Part shown: positions 29,425 to 37,871 of the stretch, piece by piece
Layout of the letters: each line of letters begins with the position of its first letter
How positions within the stretch are numbered: position 1 is the first letter of the stretch
Assembly: GCF_014170335.1 (NCBI RefSeq)
Contig: NZ_LZZS01000021.1
Location: forward strand, 25,122 to 89,121
From: Achromobacter sp. UMC46
GTDB taxonomy: Bacteria; Pseudomonadota; Gammaproteobacteria; Burkholderiales; Burkholderiaceae_B
Direction of reading: 5' to 3'
DNA length: 64,000 bases
Made by a program: the position numbers and the translations under genes
Notes under the pieces: model-generated
What the model was told of the DNA's origin: nothing
The model's database searches: none
The model's input: the letters and a program-made list of their open reading frames with translations, nothing else

Positions 29425-29627
29425 TCCAATATCGGGCAAGGTTGCACTGGAAGCAAAATCCGGTCGCACCTCAAGTCTGGATGTCGCAACCCGGCATCCG
29501 GACTTTGCAGAAAATGCATGCGCAGCACCTGGCCACCGCCAGGGCTGCGGTAGTAAAAGAAACCAAAAGCCTGGCTAAAAGCTCAGGTATAACAAGGCAA
29601 TAAGTCCGACATCCCGGAGGATTCCCC

Positions 29628-30773
29628 ATGAAGTTCCGCACCACTTTGAAGCTTCTCGCCGCCAGCATCGCCGCCGTCGGCATGACGGCCGCCGCGCACG
29701 CCGCCGACATCAAGCTGGGCTTTGCCGCGCCGTTGACCGGCCCGCAATCGCACTACGGCGAAGACATGCAGAACGGCCTGAACCTGGCCCTGGAAGAAGC
29801 GAACAAGAAGGGCATCAAGGTCGACGGCCAGCCGGCCAAGTTCGTGCTGGTGTCGCGCGACGACCAGGCCGACCCGCGCGTGGGCGTGCAAGTGGCGCAA
29901 CAGCTGGTCGACCAGGACGTCGTGGGCATCCTTGGCCACTTCAATTCCGGCACGACGATCCCCGCGTCGCGCGTCTACCATGAAGCCGGTCTGCCCCAGA
30001 TCGCCATGGCGACGTCGCCCGAATACACCAAGCAGGGCTACGAAACCACGTTCCGCATGATGACCAGCGACACCCAGCAGGGCGCTGCCGTCGGCAAGTT
30101 CATGGTGCAGAACCTGAAGGCCAAGAAGGTCGCGATCATCGATGACCGCACCGCCTACGGCCAGGGCCTGGCCGACGAAGTCGAGAAGGCCGTGAAGGCC
30201 GCCGGCGGCGAAGTGGTCCGCCGCGAATACACGACGGACAAAGCGAACGATTTCACCGCCATCCTGACCAACATCAAGGGATCGGCGCCCGACGCGATCT
30301 TCTACGGCGGCCTGGATGCGCAATCCGGCCCGATGAAACGCCAACTGGCCACGCTGGGCCTGAAGGCGCCGCTGGTGTCGGGTGAAATGACCCGCAGCGA
30401 CACGTTCATCAAGCTGGCCGGCGACGCCGCCGACGGCACCTTCGCGTCGCTTGCCGGCGTGCCGCTGGACAAGATGGCCGCGGGCAAGGACTTCGAGCAG
30501 CGCTATCAGGCGCGCTTCAAGAAGGCCCCCGGCGTCTATGCGCCCTACGCCTATGACGGCGCATGGAACATGATCACCGCCATCGAACAGGCCGGTTCGG
30601 CCAAGCCCGAGAAGTACCTGCCCGTGCTGGCCAAACTGGACCGCAAGGGCGCTACCAGCGAGCACATCTCCTACGACGCCCGCGGCGATCTGAAGGAAAT
30701 CTCGGTCACCATCTACGAAGTCAAGAACGGCAAGTGGGAGATGGTTGAAACGATGGTCAGCCAAGCCAACTAA
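29628..30773 (+). CDS. livJ: Branched-chain amino-acid ABC transporter, periplasmic binding protein
   Basis: Periplasmic binding protein of 381 residues with a Sec signal peptide (cleavage probably AAHA-AD) and a mature part starting IKLGFAAPLTGPQSHYG, typical of the LivJ/LivK family. It captures branched-chain or related amino acids and hands them to the permeases encoded downstream. GGAGG precedes the ATG. A stable hairpin separates it from livH, a common way to keep binding-protein levels above those of the membrane parts. Confidence 0.93.
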   Translation: MKFRTTLKLLAASIAAVGMTAAAHAADIKLGFAAPLTGPQSHYGEDMQNGLNLALEEANKKGIKVDGQPAKFVLVSRDDQADPRVGVQVAQQLVDQDVVGILGHFNSGTTIPASRVYHEAGLPQIAMATSPEYTKQGYETTFRMMTSDTQQGAAVGKFMVQNLKAKKVAIIDDRTAYGQGLADEVEKAVKAAGGEVVRREYTTDKANDFTAILTNIKGSAPDAIFYGGLDAQSGPMKRQLATLGLKAPLVSGEMTRSDTFIKLAGDAADGTFASLAGVPLDKMAAGKDFEQRYQARFKKAPGVYAPYAYDGAWNMITAIEQAGSAKPEKYLPVLAKLDRKGATSEHISYDARGDLKEISVTIYEVKNGKWEMVETMVSQAN

Positions 30774-30825
30774 GGCGGGTTGAACAGGGCGGACCCCGGC
30801 CGTGCCGGCATCCGCCCGCTTTGTC

Positions 30826-30849
30826 CGCACGCGCCGCCCGGCGTGTGCG
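30826..30849 (+). promoter_or_regulatory. Intercistronic hairpin between livJ and livH
   Basis: Arms CGCACGCGCC (30826-30835) and GGCGTGTGCG (30840-30849) pair over 10 bp with one G-U pair, loop GCCC, and no T-run. The surrounding 156-base gap is extremely GC-rich. Probably stabilises the livJ message or limits read-through into livHMGF. Confidence 0.55.
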
Positions 30850-30929
30850 GCGCGCCTCCCGCGCCCGGCCCGTGACGGCTCCGGCCGCGCGGCCCGCGCG
30901 ACTTTTCCAGGCTTATTTCCGCGGCCCCT

Positions 30930-31859
30930 ATGGATATCTTCATTCAACAACTGATTAACGGCGTCACGCTAGGCAGCGTGTACGCCCTGGTCGCCCTTGG
31001 CTACACCATGGTGTACGGCATCATCGGGCTGATCAACTTCGCGCATGGCGACGTCGTCATGATCGGCGCCATGGCGGCCACGACGATCGCCATCTCGCTG
31101 GTGGGCGGCGATCCCGGCGTGTCCGCGTTCGTGGTGCTGGGCGTGGGCCTCTTGGTGTCCGTGCCGCTGTGCATGGCGGTGGGCTGGACGGCCGAGCGCG
31201 TGGCCTACCGGCCGCTGCGCCGCGCGCCGCGCCTGGCGGCGCTGATCACGGCGATCGGCGTGTCCATCATCCTGCAGAATGTGGCGATGATGGGCTGGGG
31301 CCGCAACTACCTGAACTTTCCGCAGGTGCTGTCGCCACATGTGTTCGAATTCGCCGGCGCGCGCATGAGTTCGCTGCAGATCGCCATCGTCGCGATCGCG
31401 GCGCTGATCATGGGCGGCCTGCTGGCCGTGGTGCACAAAACCCGCCTGGGCACGGCGATGCGCGCCACCGCGCAGAACCGCGAAGTGGCGGGGCTGATGG
31501 GCGTCAACATCAATACCGTCATTTCGGCGGCGTTCCTGATCGGGTCGGCGCTGGCCGCCGTGGCGGGCATGATGGTCGCGACCTATTACGGCGTGTCGCA
31601 ATACACGATGGGCTTCATGCTGGGCCTGAAGGCCTTCACGGCCGCCGTGCTGGGCGGCATCGGCAACATGGTGGGCGCGATGGCCGGCGGCTTGCTGCTT
31701 GGCATCATCGAATCGCTGGGCGCCGGCTATATCGGCGACCTGACCGGCGGATTCCTCGGCAGCCATTACCAGGACGTGTTCGCGTTCTTCGTGCTGGTGC
31801 TGGTGCTGATCTTCCGTCCGTCCGGCCTGCTGGGCGAACGTGTGGGGGACCGCGCATGA
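30930..31859 (+). CDS. livH: Branched-chain amino-acid ABC transporter, permease LivH
   Basis: Inner-membrane permease of 309 residues with about eight hydrophobic helices. The N-terminus (MDIFIQQLINGVTLGSVYAL) and the block YGIIGLINFAHGDVVMIGA are hallmarks of LivH, and the segment AVLGGIGNMVGAMAGGLLLG near the C-terminus contacts the ATPases. Its stop overlaps the livM start (ATGA), so translation of the two is probably coupled. Confidence 0.95.
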   Translation: MDIFIQQLINGVTLGSVYALVALGYTMVYGIIGLINFAHGDVVMIGAMAATTIAISLVGGDPGVSAFVVLGVGLLVSVPLCMAVGWTAERVAYRPLRRAPRLAALITAIGVSIILQNVAMMGWGRNYLNFPQVLSPHVFEFAGARMSSLQIAIVAIAALIMGGLLAVVHKTRLGTAMRATAQNREVAGLMGVNINTVISAAFLIGSALAAVAGMMVATYYGVSQYTMGFMLGLKAFTAAVLGGIGNMVGAMAGGLLLGIIESLGAGYIGDLTGGFLGSHYQDVFAFFVLVLVLIFRPSGLLGERVGDRA

Positions 31860-32944
31860 ACGCCGCCTTGAAGACCAGCGGGCTGTCGACCCGCAACCTG
31901 ATCGGCATCGCGCTGATCGGCATCGTGCTGGCGGTGCTGCCTTTTGTGATCGGCATGGCCGGCCAGAGCTGGGTGCGCATCCTGAACTTCGCCCTGCTGT
32001 ACGTGATGCTGTCGCTGGGGCTGAACATCGTGGTGGGTTTCGCCGGCCTGCTGGATCTGGGCTACATCGCGTTCTACGCGGTGGGCGCCTACACCTGGGC
32101 CTTGCTGGCGTCGCCGCACTTCGGGCTGCATCTGCCGTTCTGGGCGATCCTGCCGATCGCGCTGGCCGTGGCGTGCCTGTTCGGCGTGCTGCTGGGGGCG
32201 CCGACACTGAAGCTGCGGGGGGACTATCTGGCGATCGTCACCTTGGGCTTCGGGGAAATCATCCGCATCTTCCTGAACAACCTGAACGCCCCGATCAACA
32301 TCACCAACGGGCCGCAGGGCATCAACCGCATCGATACGTTCAAGGTGGGCGAGTTCGCGTTCGGCCGGACGGAAAGCCTGTTCGGCATCCGGTTCACCGG
32401 GCCGGAGAAGTACTACTACCTGCTGCTGGCGCTGACGCTCATCATCATCGTGGTGTGCGTGCGCCTGCAGAATTCGCGCATCGGCCGCGCCTGGGAAGCC
32501 ATCCGCGAAGACGAGATCGCCGCCAAGGCGATGGGCATCAACACCCGCAACATCAAGCTGCTGGCGTTCGCGATGGGCGCTTCGTTCGGCGGCGTGGCGG
32601 GCGCGCTGTTCGCGTCGATGCAGGGTTTTGTCAGCCCCGAGAGCTTCTCGCTGATGGAATCGATCTCGATCCTGTGCATGGTGGTGCTGGGCGGCATGGG
32701 GCATATCCCGGGCGTGATCCTGGGCGCGCTCATCCTGGCGGCGTTGCCGGAATTCCTGCGCGCGGTGGTCGAGCCCTTCCAGCACATGGTGTTCGGCGCC
32801 GTGGTGCTGGACCCCGAAGGCATCCGCATGCTGCTGTTCGGCCTGGCGATGGTGTGCGTCATGCTGTTCCGCCCCGCGGGCCTGTGGCCGTCGGCGGTGC
32901 GCAAGCGTGAACTGGCCACCAAGGCGCAAGGAGGCGGGGCATGA
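31856..32944 (+). CDS. livM: Branched-chain amino-acid ABC transporter, permease LivM
   Basis: Second inner-membrane permease of the Liv system (362 residues), multi-spanning, with the LivM blocks LGLNIVVGFAGLLDLGYIAF, GDYLAIVTLGFGEIIRI and VVLGGMGHIPGVILGA. The ATG at 31856 lies within the livH stop (ATGA overlap) and gives the usual LivM N-terminus; the frame is open further upstream only inside livH. The stop overlaps livG in the same way. Confidence 0.95.
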   Translation: MNAALKTSGLSTRNLIGIALIGIVLAVLPFVIGMAGQSWVRILNFALLYVMLSLGLNIVVGFAGLLDLGYIAFYAVGAYTWALLASPHFGLHLPFWAILPIALAVACLFGVLLGAPTLKLRGDYLAIVTLGFGEIIRIFLNNLNAPINITNGPQGINRIDTFKVGEFAFGRTESLFGIRFTGPEKYYYLLLALTLIIIVVCVRLQNSRIGRAWEAIREDEIAAKAMGINTRNIKLLAFAMGASFGGVAGALFASMQGFVSPESFSLMESISILCMVVLGGMGHIPGVILGALILAALPEFLRAVVEPFQHMVFGAVVLDPEGIRMLLFGLAMVCVMLFRPAGLWPSAVRKRELATKAQGGGA

Positions 32945-33744
32945 GCAAACTGCTGCAAGCCCAAGGCCTGGGCAAGCGCTTCGGCGGCCTGCAAGCGCTG
33001 TCGGACGTCAGTTTCGACATTGAGCAAGGCGAGATCTATGGCCTGATCGGCCCGAACGGCGCGGGCAAGACCACGCTGTTCAACGTGCTGACCGGCCTGT
33101 ACATCCCGGAAGAGGGCAACTGCACCTTCAACGGCGCGTCCATGTCGGGCAAGAAGCCGCACGAGGTCGCGTTCGCCGGCCTGGCGCGCACCTTCCAGAA
33201 CATCCGCCTGTTCGCGAACCTGTCCGCCATCGAGAACGTGATGATCGGCCGCCACTTGCGCACCAAGGCGGGCGTGCTGGGCGCGGTGCTGCGCACGCGC
33301 GCCACGCGTGCCGAAGAGGCCGCCATCGAGGCGCGGGCGCAAGCGCTGCTGGACTACGTGGGCATCGGCCATCGCGCCAACGACGTCGCGCGGTCGTTGC
33401 CTTATGGCGACCAGCGCCGGCTTGAGATCGCGCGCGCCCTGGCGACGGATCCCAAGCTGCTGGCGCTGGACGAACCCGCGGCCGGCATGAACGCATCGGA
33501 AACCGTGGTGCTTCGCAAGCTGGTCGAGAAGATCCGCGACGACGGCGTCACGGTGCTGCTGATCGAACACGACATGAAGCTGGTCATGGGGTTGTGCGAC
33601 CGCGTGCTGGTGCTGGAGTACGGCAAAGTGCTGGCAATGGGCAAGCCTGCCCAGGTGCAACGCGACCCCAAGGTCATCGAAGCGTACCTGGGCGCCGGCG
33701 CGGCCCAGGATCCGCTGATTCACAAGGAGAGCCCGGCAACATGA
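32941..33744 (+). CDS. livG: Branched-chain amino-acid ABC transporter, ATPase LivG
   Basis: ABC ATPase of 267 residues powering uptake through LivHM. The Walker A motif GPNGAGKTT is near residue 38; the family-specific ARTFQNIRLF, the signature region SLPYGDQRRLEIARAL and Walker B LLALDEPAAGMN are present, followed by the H-loop LIEHDM. The LivG signature is the usual variant with PYGDQ instead of LSGGQ. It starts inside the livM stop codon and ends over the livF start. Confidence 0.96.
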   Translation: MSKLLQAQGLGKRFGGLQALSDVSFDIEQGEIYGLIGPNGAGKTTLFNVLTGLYIPEEGNCTFNGASMSGKKPHEVAFAGLARTFQNIRLFANLSAIENVMIGRHLRTKAGVLGAVLRTRATRAEEAAIEARAQALLDYVGIGHRANDVARSLPYGDQRRLEIARALATDPKLLALDEPAAGMNASETVVLRKLVEKIRDDGVTVLLIEHDMKLVMGLCDRVLVLEYGKVLAMGKPAQVQRDPKVIEAYLGAGAAQDPLIHKESPAT

Positions 33745-34469
33745 CGGCATCCCAACCCTTATTGGAACTGCGTGGCCTGCAGGTCGCCTACGGCGGCATC
33801 CGCGCGGTGCGCGGGATCGACCTGCGCGTGGACGAAGGCGAACTCGTGTGCCTGATCGGCGCCAACGGCGCGGGCAAGAGCACGACGCTGCGCGCGATCT
33901 GCGGCCTGGTGCCGCTGGCGGGGGGCGAAGTGGTTTATGGCGGGCATTCGATCGGCGGCCAGAAGTCGCATGAACTGGTCCGCAAGGGCCTGGTCATGGT
34001 GCCCGAGGGCCGCGGCATCTTCGGCCAGTTGACCATCGAGGAAAACCTGGCGATGGGCGCTTACATCCGTCGCGATGCGGCGCAGATCCGCCAGGACACC
34101 GACCGAGTCTTCACCTTGTTCCCCCGCCTGGCCGAACGCCGCAAGCAAGCGGCGGGCACCTTGTCAGGAGGCGAACAACAGATGGTGGCGATGGGCCGCG
34201 CGATGATCGCGCGCCCCAAGCTGCTACTGCTGGACGAGCCGTCGATGGGCCTTGCGCCCTTGATGGTCGAGAAGGTCTTCGAGGTGGTCCGCACCATCGC
34301 CAGCGAAGGCGTGACGATCCTGCTGATCGAGCAGAACGCGCGCCTGGCGCTGGAAAACAGCCACCGCGGCTATGTGATGGAGTCGGGTGAGATCATCCTG
34401 TCCGGGCCCGCCGGCGACATGCTGCACGATCCCAAAGTGCGCGCGGCCTATCTGGGCGAGTCCGAGTAG
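33741..34469 (+). CDS. livF: Branched-chain amino-acid ABC transporter, ATPase LivF
   Basis: Second ABC ATPase (242 residues) of the Liv system. Walker A is GANGAGKST, the signature is TLSGGEQQM, Walker B is LLLLDEPSMGLAP and the H-loop region is LLIEQNA; the short form with FPRLAERR is typical LivF. The ATG at 33741 overlaps the livG stop and is preceded by AAGGAGAG. It is the last gene of the operon and converges on the CoA-transferase gene across a long palindrome. Confidence 0.96.
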   Translation: MTASQPLLELRGLQVAYGGIRAVRGIDLRVDEGELVCLIGANGAGKSTTLRAICGLVPLAGGEVVYGGHSIGGQKSHELVRKGLVMVPEGRGIFGQLTIEENLAMGAYIRRDAAQIRQDTDRVFTLFPRLAERRKQAAGTLSGGEQQMVAMGRAMIARPKLLLLDEPSMGLAPLMVEKVFEVVRTIASEGVTILLIEQNARLALENSHRGYVMESGEIILSGPAGDMLHDPKVRAAYLGESE

Positions 34470-34501
34470 GGCTTCGAGCTTGCGGATGGCCAGGTTCTTT
34501 A

Positions 34502-34588
34502 GCCGCCGAGGCTGCCCTGCGCCATTCCGATGCTCGCCCCGGTGGGGCTGCGCTTCGGATGGCTCCGGGGTCCTCGGCTGACGGCGGC
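34502..34588. repeat. Long interrupted palindrome between convergent operons
   Basis: Nested inverted repeats fill most of the 142-base gap between livF and the CoA-transferase gene. The inner stem is GCCCC/GGGGC (34536-34548), a middle stem pairs GCCAT plus CCGA with TCGG plus ATGGC, and the outer arms GCCGCCGAGG and CCTCGG...CGGC close it at 34502 and 34588. It likely ends transcription from both sides. The size and bulged structure also fit a dispersed intergenic repeat. Confidence 0.5.
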
Positions 34589-34611
34589 CTCATGCGTGGG
34601 TTTTGGATGTT

Positions 34612-35883
34612 CTAAGCCGGTGCGCGTTCACGGTCCACGGCCATGACCACGCCGGCCTCGATCAGTGCGTCGATTTCCTGCTGGCCGTAGCCGAACTCGC
34701 CCAGGATCGCGATGCTGTCCTCGCCCAGCCTGGGCGCCGCGCGGTGGTATTGCGCAGGCGTGGCCGACAGCTTCACTGGCATGCCGACGGTGCGCACCTT
34801 GCCGGCTACCGGGTGATCCTGTTCTACGACCATGCCGCGAGCCAGCGTCTGCGGATGCGACAGCGCCTGCGCGACCGAATGCACCGGGCCGGCGGGCACG
34901 CCGGCCTCGTCGAAAACGTCCAGCCATTCCTGCGCGCTGCGCGTCTCCAGGATGGCCGACATCTCCGCCACCAGTTCGTCGCGGTTATTCATGCGGTCGC
35001 GGTTGCGCGCGAAGCGCGGATCGTCGGCCCATTCGGGCTTGCCCAGCGCTTGCGCGATGCGCTGCCAGTTCTTCTCGTTCGCGCCGCCGATGATGATCCA
35101 GTCGGTGCCCGTGGGAAACGCCTGGTACGGCGCGCTCAGTACATGCGCCGAGCCGGTGGGGCCGGGCGACACGCCGCTGCCGAAGTAGATCGCGGCGTGC
35201 CAGTACAGCTGCTGCAGGCTGGCTTCCAGCAGCGAAGTCTCGACGATCTGGCCCTCGCCGGTGCGCTGCTTGTGCTGGTAGGCCGCCAGCACGCCGAATG
35301 CCGCCAGCAAGCCCGCATTGATGTCGGCCACGGAGTTTCCCGTGCGCAGCGGCGGGCCGCCGGGTTCGCCGGTTATGGCCATCAAACCCGAGAAGCCTTG
35401 CGCCACCAGGTCGAACCCCCCTTTATCGGCGTACGGGCCGGTCGTGCCGTATCCGGAGACGGCGCAATAGATCAGGCCCGGGTTCTCCTGGCGCAGCGTG
35501 TCGTAGCCCAGGCCCAGTTTTTCCATCGTGCCTTTGCGGAAGTTCTCGGTCACGACATCGGCGTCCCGGATCATGCGCAGCAGGACCTTCTTGCCTTCGG
35601 GATGCTTCAAGTCCAGCGCGATGGCGCGCTTGTTGCGGTTGAGCATCAGGTAAGGGGCCGAGATCCCGTTGATTTGCGGGTCGCGGTATTGGCGGGAATC
35701 GTCGCCGCCGTCGATCTTCTCGACCTTGATCACATCGGCGCCAAGATCGGCCAGCATCATGCCGCAGGTCGGGCCGGCCATGATCTGCGACAGCTCGATC
35801 ACGCGCATGCCGGCCAGCGCGCCGGCGGGCACATCAGCGTTGGCGGAAAGCGGGCGGCCGGGGCCGCGAATATCGTCATGCAT
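34612..35883 (-). CDS. CaiB/BaiF family (class III) CoA-transferase
   Basis: Cytoplasmic class III CoA-transferase of 423 residues that moves CoA between carboxylic acids. The family start GMRVIELSQIMAGPTCGMMLADLGADVIKVE is clear (about 25-56), and the catalytic aspartate matches D187 in NSVADINAG. It is the last gene of a minus-strand set with a crotonase and a Bug binding protein, which suggests that an imported carboxylate is activated to its CoA ester here. The acid itself cannot be named from sequence; formyl-, succinyl- or mesaconyl-type transferases share this fold. Confidence 0.9.
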   Translation of the reverse strand: MHDDIRGPGRPLSANADVPAGALAGMRVIELSQIMAGPTCGMMLADLGADVIKVEKIDGGDDSRQYRDPQINGISAPYLMLNRNKRAIALDLKHPEGKKVLLRMIRDADVVTENFRKGTMEKLGLGYDTLRQENPGLIYCAVSGYGTTGPYADKGGFDLVAQGFSGLMAITGEPGGPPLRTGNSVADINAGLLAAFGVLAAYQHKQRTGEGQIVETSLLEASLQQLYWHAAIYFGSGVSPGPTGSAHVLSAPYQAFPTGTDWIIIGGANEKNWQRIAQALGKPEWADDPRFARNRDRMNNRDELVAEMSAILETRSAQEWLDVFDEAGVPAGPVHSVAQALSHPQTLARGMVVEQDHPVAGKVRTVGMPVKLSATPAQYHRAAPRLGEDSIAILGEFGYGQQEIDALIEAGVVMAVDRERAPA

Positions 35884-35903
35884 GCCTGCTCCTTGATCTT
35901 CGT

Positions 35904-36704
35904 TCAGCGGCCGCTGAATTGCGGTTTGGCCTTGGCCAGGAAAGCGCGGTAGCCGGCGCGGAAGTCCTCGGTGTCGAAGCAGTCGAACGCTTCGTCGCGG
36001 TCGGCGTCAGTCAATGCCTTGCCTTGCACGAGGTTGCGCACGAACTTCTTGTGCCAGCGCGCGACTAGCGGCGCCCCGTCGGCAATGCGGCGCGCGGCGG
36101 CCTGCGCTTCTCCGGCCACCTCGCTGTCCGGCACCACGCGCGTGACCACGCCCAGCCGCAGGGCTTCGGCGGCGTCGAAGATCGTGCCTTCCAGCAGCAC
36201 TTGCAGCGCCGTTGTCGGCCCGACAAGACGCACCAGCGGCGCCAATTCCGAATACGACATCACCAGCCCCAGGTTCTTGATCGGGACGCCGAACCGCGAG
36301 CTTTCGCCGCAGATGCGCAGGTCGGCCAGGCTGGCGATTTCCAGGCCGCCGCCCACGCAGATGCCGTGTATCTGCGCCACCACCGGATGGCGGCAACCGC
36401 CGATGGCCTCGATGGTGCGGCGCATGACGGCGCCATATTCCACCGCCTGCCGCTTGTTGCTGCGCGCGGTTTCGAATTCGCTGATGTCGTTGCCGGGCGA
36501 GAATGCCTTTTCGCCCGCACCCCGCAACAGCACGCAGCGCACGCCGTCGTCGCGGTCCAGTTCCAGGAAGACGTCGCCCAGCAGGCGCCAGCCGTCGATC
36601 GTGAACGCATTGAGCTTTTCCGGGCGGTTCAGCACCACGGTCGCGATGTCGCCATCGCGTTGCAGCAGGACGGGCGAGGAGTCGGGAGTAGAGGTAGCGC
36701 TCAT
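35904..36704 (-). CDS. Enoyl-CoA hydratase/isomerase (crotonase) family protein
   Basis: Crotonase-fold enzyme of 266 residues acting on an acyl-CoA. The oxyanion-hole residues lie in KAFSPGNDISEF and in HGICVGGGLEIAS. The first catalytic glutamate of typical hydratases is present as E122, but the second (rat Glu164) is replaced by isoleucine I142 in FGVPIKNLG, so simple water addition is less likely and an isomerase, hydrolase or lyase reaction should be considered. It lies between the CoA-transferase (20 bases) and Bug (43 bases) genes and belongs to the operon facing the GntR regulator. Confidence 0.88.
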   Translation of the reverse strand: MSATSTPDSSPVLLQRDGDIATVVLNRPEKLNAFTIDGWRLLGDVFLELDRDDGVRCVLLRGAGEKAFSPGNDISEFETARSNKRQAVEYGAVMRRTIEAIGGCRHPVVAQIHGICVGGGLEIASLADLRICGESSRFGVPIKNLGLVMSYSELAPLVRLVGPTTALQVLLEGTIFDAAEALRLGVVTRVVPDSEVAGEAQAAARRIADGAPLVARWHKKFVRNLVQGKALTDADRDEAFDCFDTEDFRAGYRAFLAKAKPQFSGR

Positions 36705-36747
36705 GGTTTTCCTTTCGTCAGGCGCGGGGGCGGACCCCCGCTGGGGA

Positions 36748-37743
36748 TCATTGTTTCGTCAGGCCGAGGCTGGCGGTGAGCTTGCCGTACTTGGTCCATT
36801 CGTCCTGCACATAGGCCGCGAATGCCGCAGGGGTTTGCGGCCCGCCGCCCAGGTCCATGCCCTGGTCGGCCAGCTTGGCGGCGATCTCGGGGTCGGCCAA
36901 TGTCTGGGCCAGCGCCCGGTCCAGCTTGTCCATGATCGGGCGGGGCAGCTTGGCGGGGGCCAGCACGGCGTACCACTGCACGATGTCCAGGCCCTTGATG
37001 CCGGATTCGGCCAAGGTGGGCACGTCCGGCAGGCGCTTGCTGCGTTCGGCGCTGGTCACCGCCAGCGGGCGCAGCTTGCCGGCCTGGATCTGATTGATCG
37101 CGCCGGGCAGGGTGTCGAAGTTCATGTCCACGCTGCCGCCCAGCAGGTCGGTCATGGCCTGGCCGCTGCCCTTGTAGGGCACGTGCTCCATCGACACGCC
37201 GGCGATCTGCGAAAAGCGAGCGGCGCTCAGATGCTGCGGGCTGCCCATGCCGGATGAGGCATACAGCAGCTGCTTGGGCTTGGCGCGGGCGTCGTCCACC
37301 AGGTTCTGGACGGTGGCGTAGCGGTGCTTGGCCGGGTTCACGACCAGCACGTTGGGCACCGAACCGATGTATCGCACCGCCGTGAAATCCCGGATGGGGT
37401 CGATGCTGGATTGCACGACATAGGGCGCGGCGACGGTCGACTGCATGTTGGCCAGCAACAGCGTGTAGCCGTCGGGCTCGGCTTTCGCCACATAGTCGGC
37501 GGCGATCAGGCCGGACGCGCCCGGCTTGTTTTCGACCACGATCTGCTGGCCCAGCAACGTGGACAGGCGCGTGGAAACGATGCGGGCCGATACGTCGGTG
37601 CCGCCACCCGGCACAAAACCGACGACCAGGCGGATGGGGCGTTCCGGCCACTTCGCCGGATCCTGCGCCACGGCGGATCCGGCGGCGGTCAGGCCGGCGG
37701 CTGCCGCCAGCGCGCCCGTCCAGGCGCGAACATGCTTGTTCAT
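36748..37743 (-). CDS. Bug-family (TTT) solute-binding protein
   Basis: Periplasmic binding protein of 331 residues with a Sec signal peptide (cleavage near SAVA-QD) and the Bug blocks WPERPIRLVVGFVPGGGTD, NKPGASGLIAADYVAK and YASSGMGSPQHL. Such proteins bind small carboxylates and either feed a tripartite TctAB transporter or act in sensing; no TctAB genes are in the window. It is the first gene of the operon with the crotonase and CoA-transferase genes. AAGGAGAC precedes the start. Confidence 0.93.
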   Translation of the reverse strand: MNKHVRAWTGALAAAAGLTAAGSAVAQDPAKWPERPIRLVVGFVPGGGTDVSARIVSTRLSTLLGQQIVVENKPGASGLIAADYVAKAEPDGYTLLLANMQSTVAAPYVVQSSIDPIRDFTAVRYIGSVPNVLVVNPAKHRYATVQNLVDDARAKPKQLLYASSGMGSPQHLSAARFSQIAGVSMEHVPYKGSGQAMTDLLGGSVDMNFDTLPGAINQIQAGKLRPLAVTSAERSKRLPDVPTLAESGIKGLDIVQWYAVLAPAKLPRPIMDKLDRALAQTLADPEIAAKLADQGMDLGGGPQTPAAFAAYVQDEWTKYGKLTASLGLTKQ

Positions 37744-37821
37744 ATGGAGTCTCCTTGGTGGATGAGGCCTGCCCGGGTGTTGCTTGATTTATGATGGGGT
37801 CAGGTTGGTATGCCTTTGGTG

Positions 37822-37835
37822 TCTGGTATACCAGA
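37822..37835. promoter_or_regulatory. GntR-type operator TCTGGTATACCAGA
   Basis: A perfect 14-bp palindrome in the 128-base gap between the divergent Bug operon and the GntR gene, with a degenerate copy (TTGGTATGCC) starting 17 bases before it. TGGTATACCA-type sites are usual for FCD-domain GntR regulators, so the adjacent regulator probably controls both directions from here. Confidence 0.7.
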
Positions 37836-37871
37836 TACAAAAATAATCGATGTTGTGAGCGTGAACAACCC

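Noticed and set aside
37791..37871. A 27-residue N-terminal extension of the GntR regulator
   Set aside because: It would place the operator palindrome inside the coding sequence, and homology begins at the later ATG.
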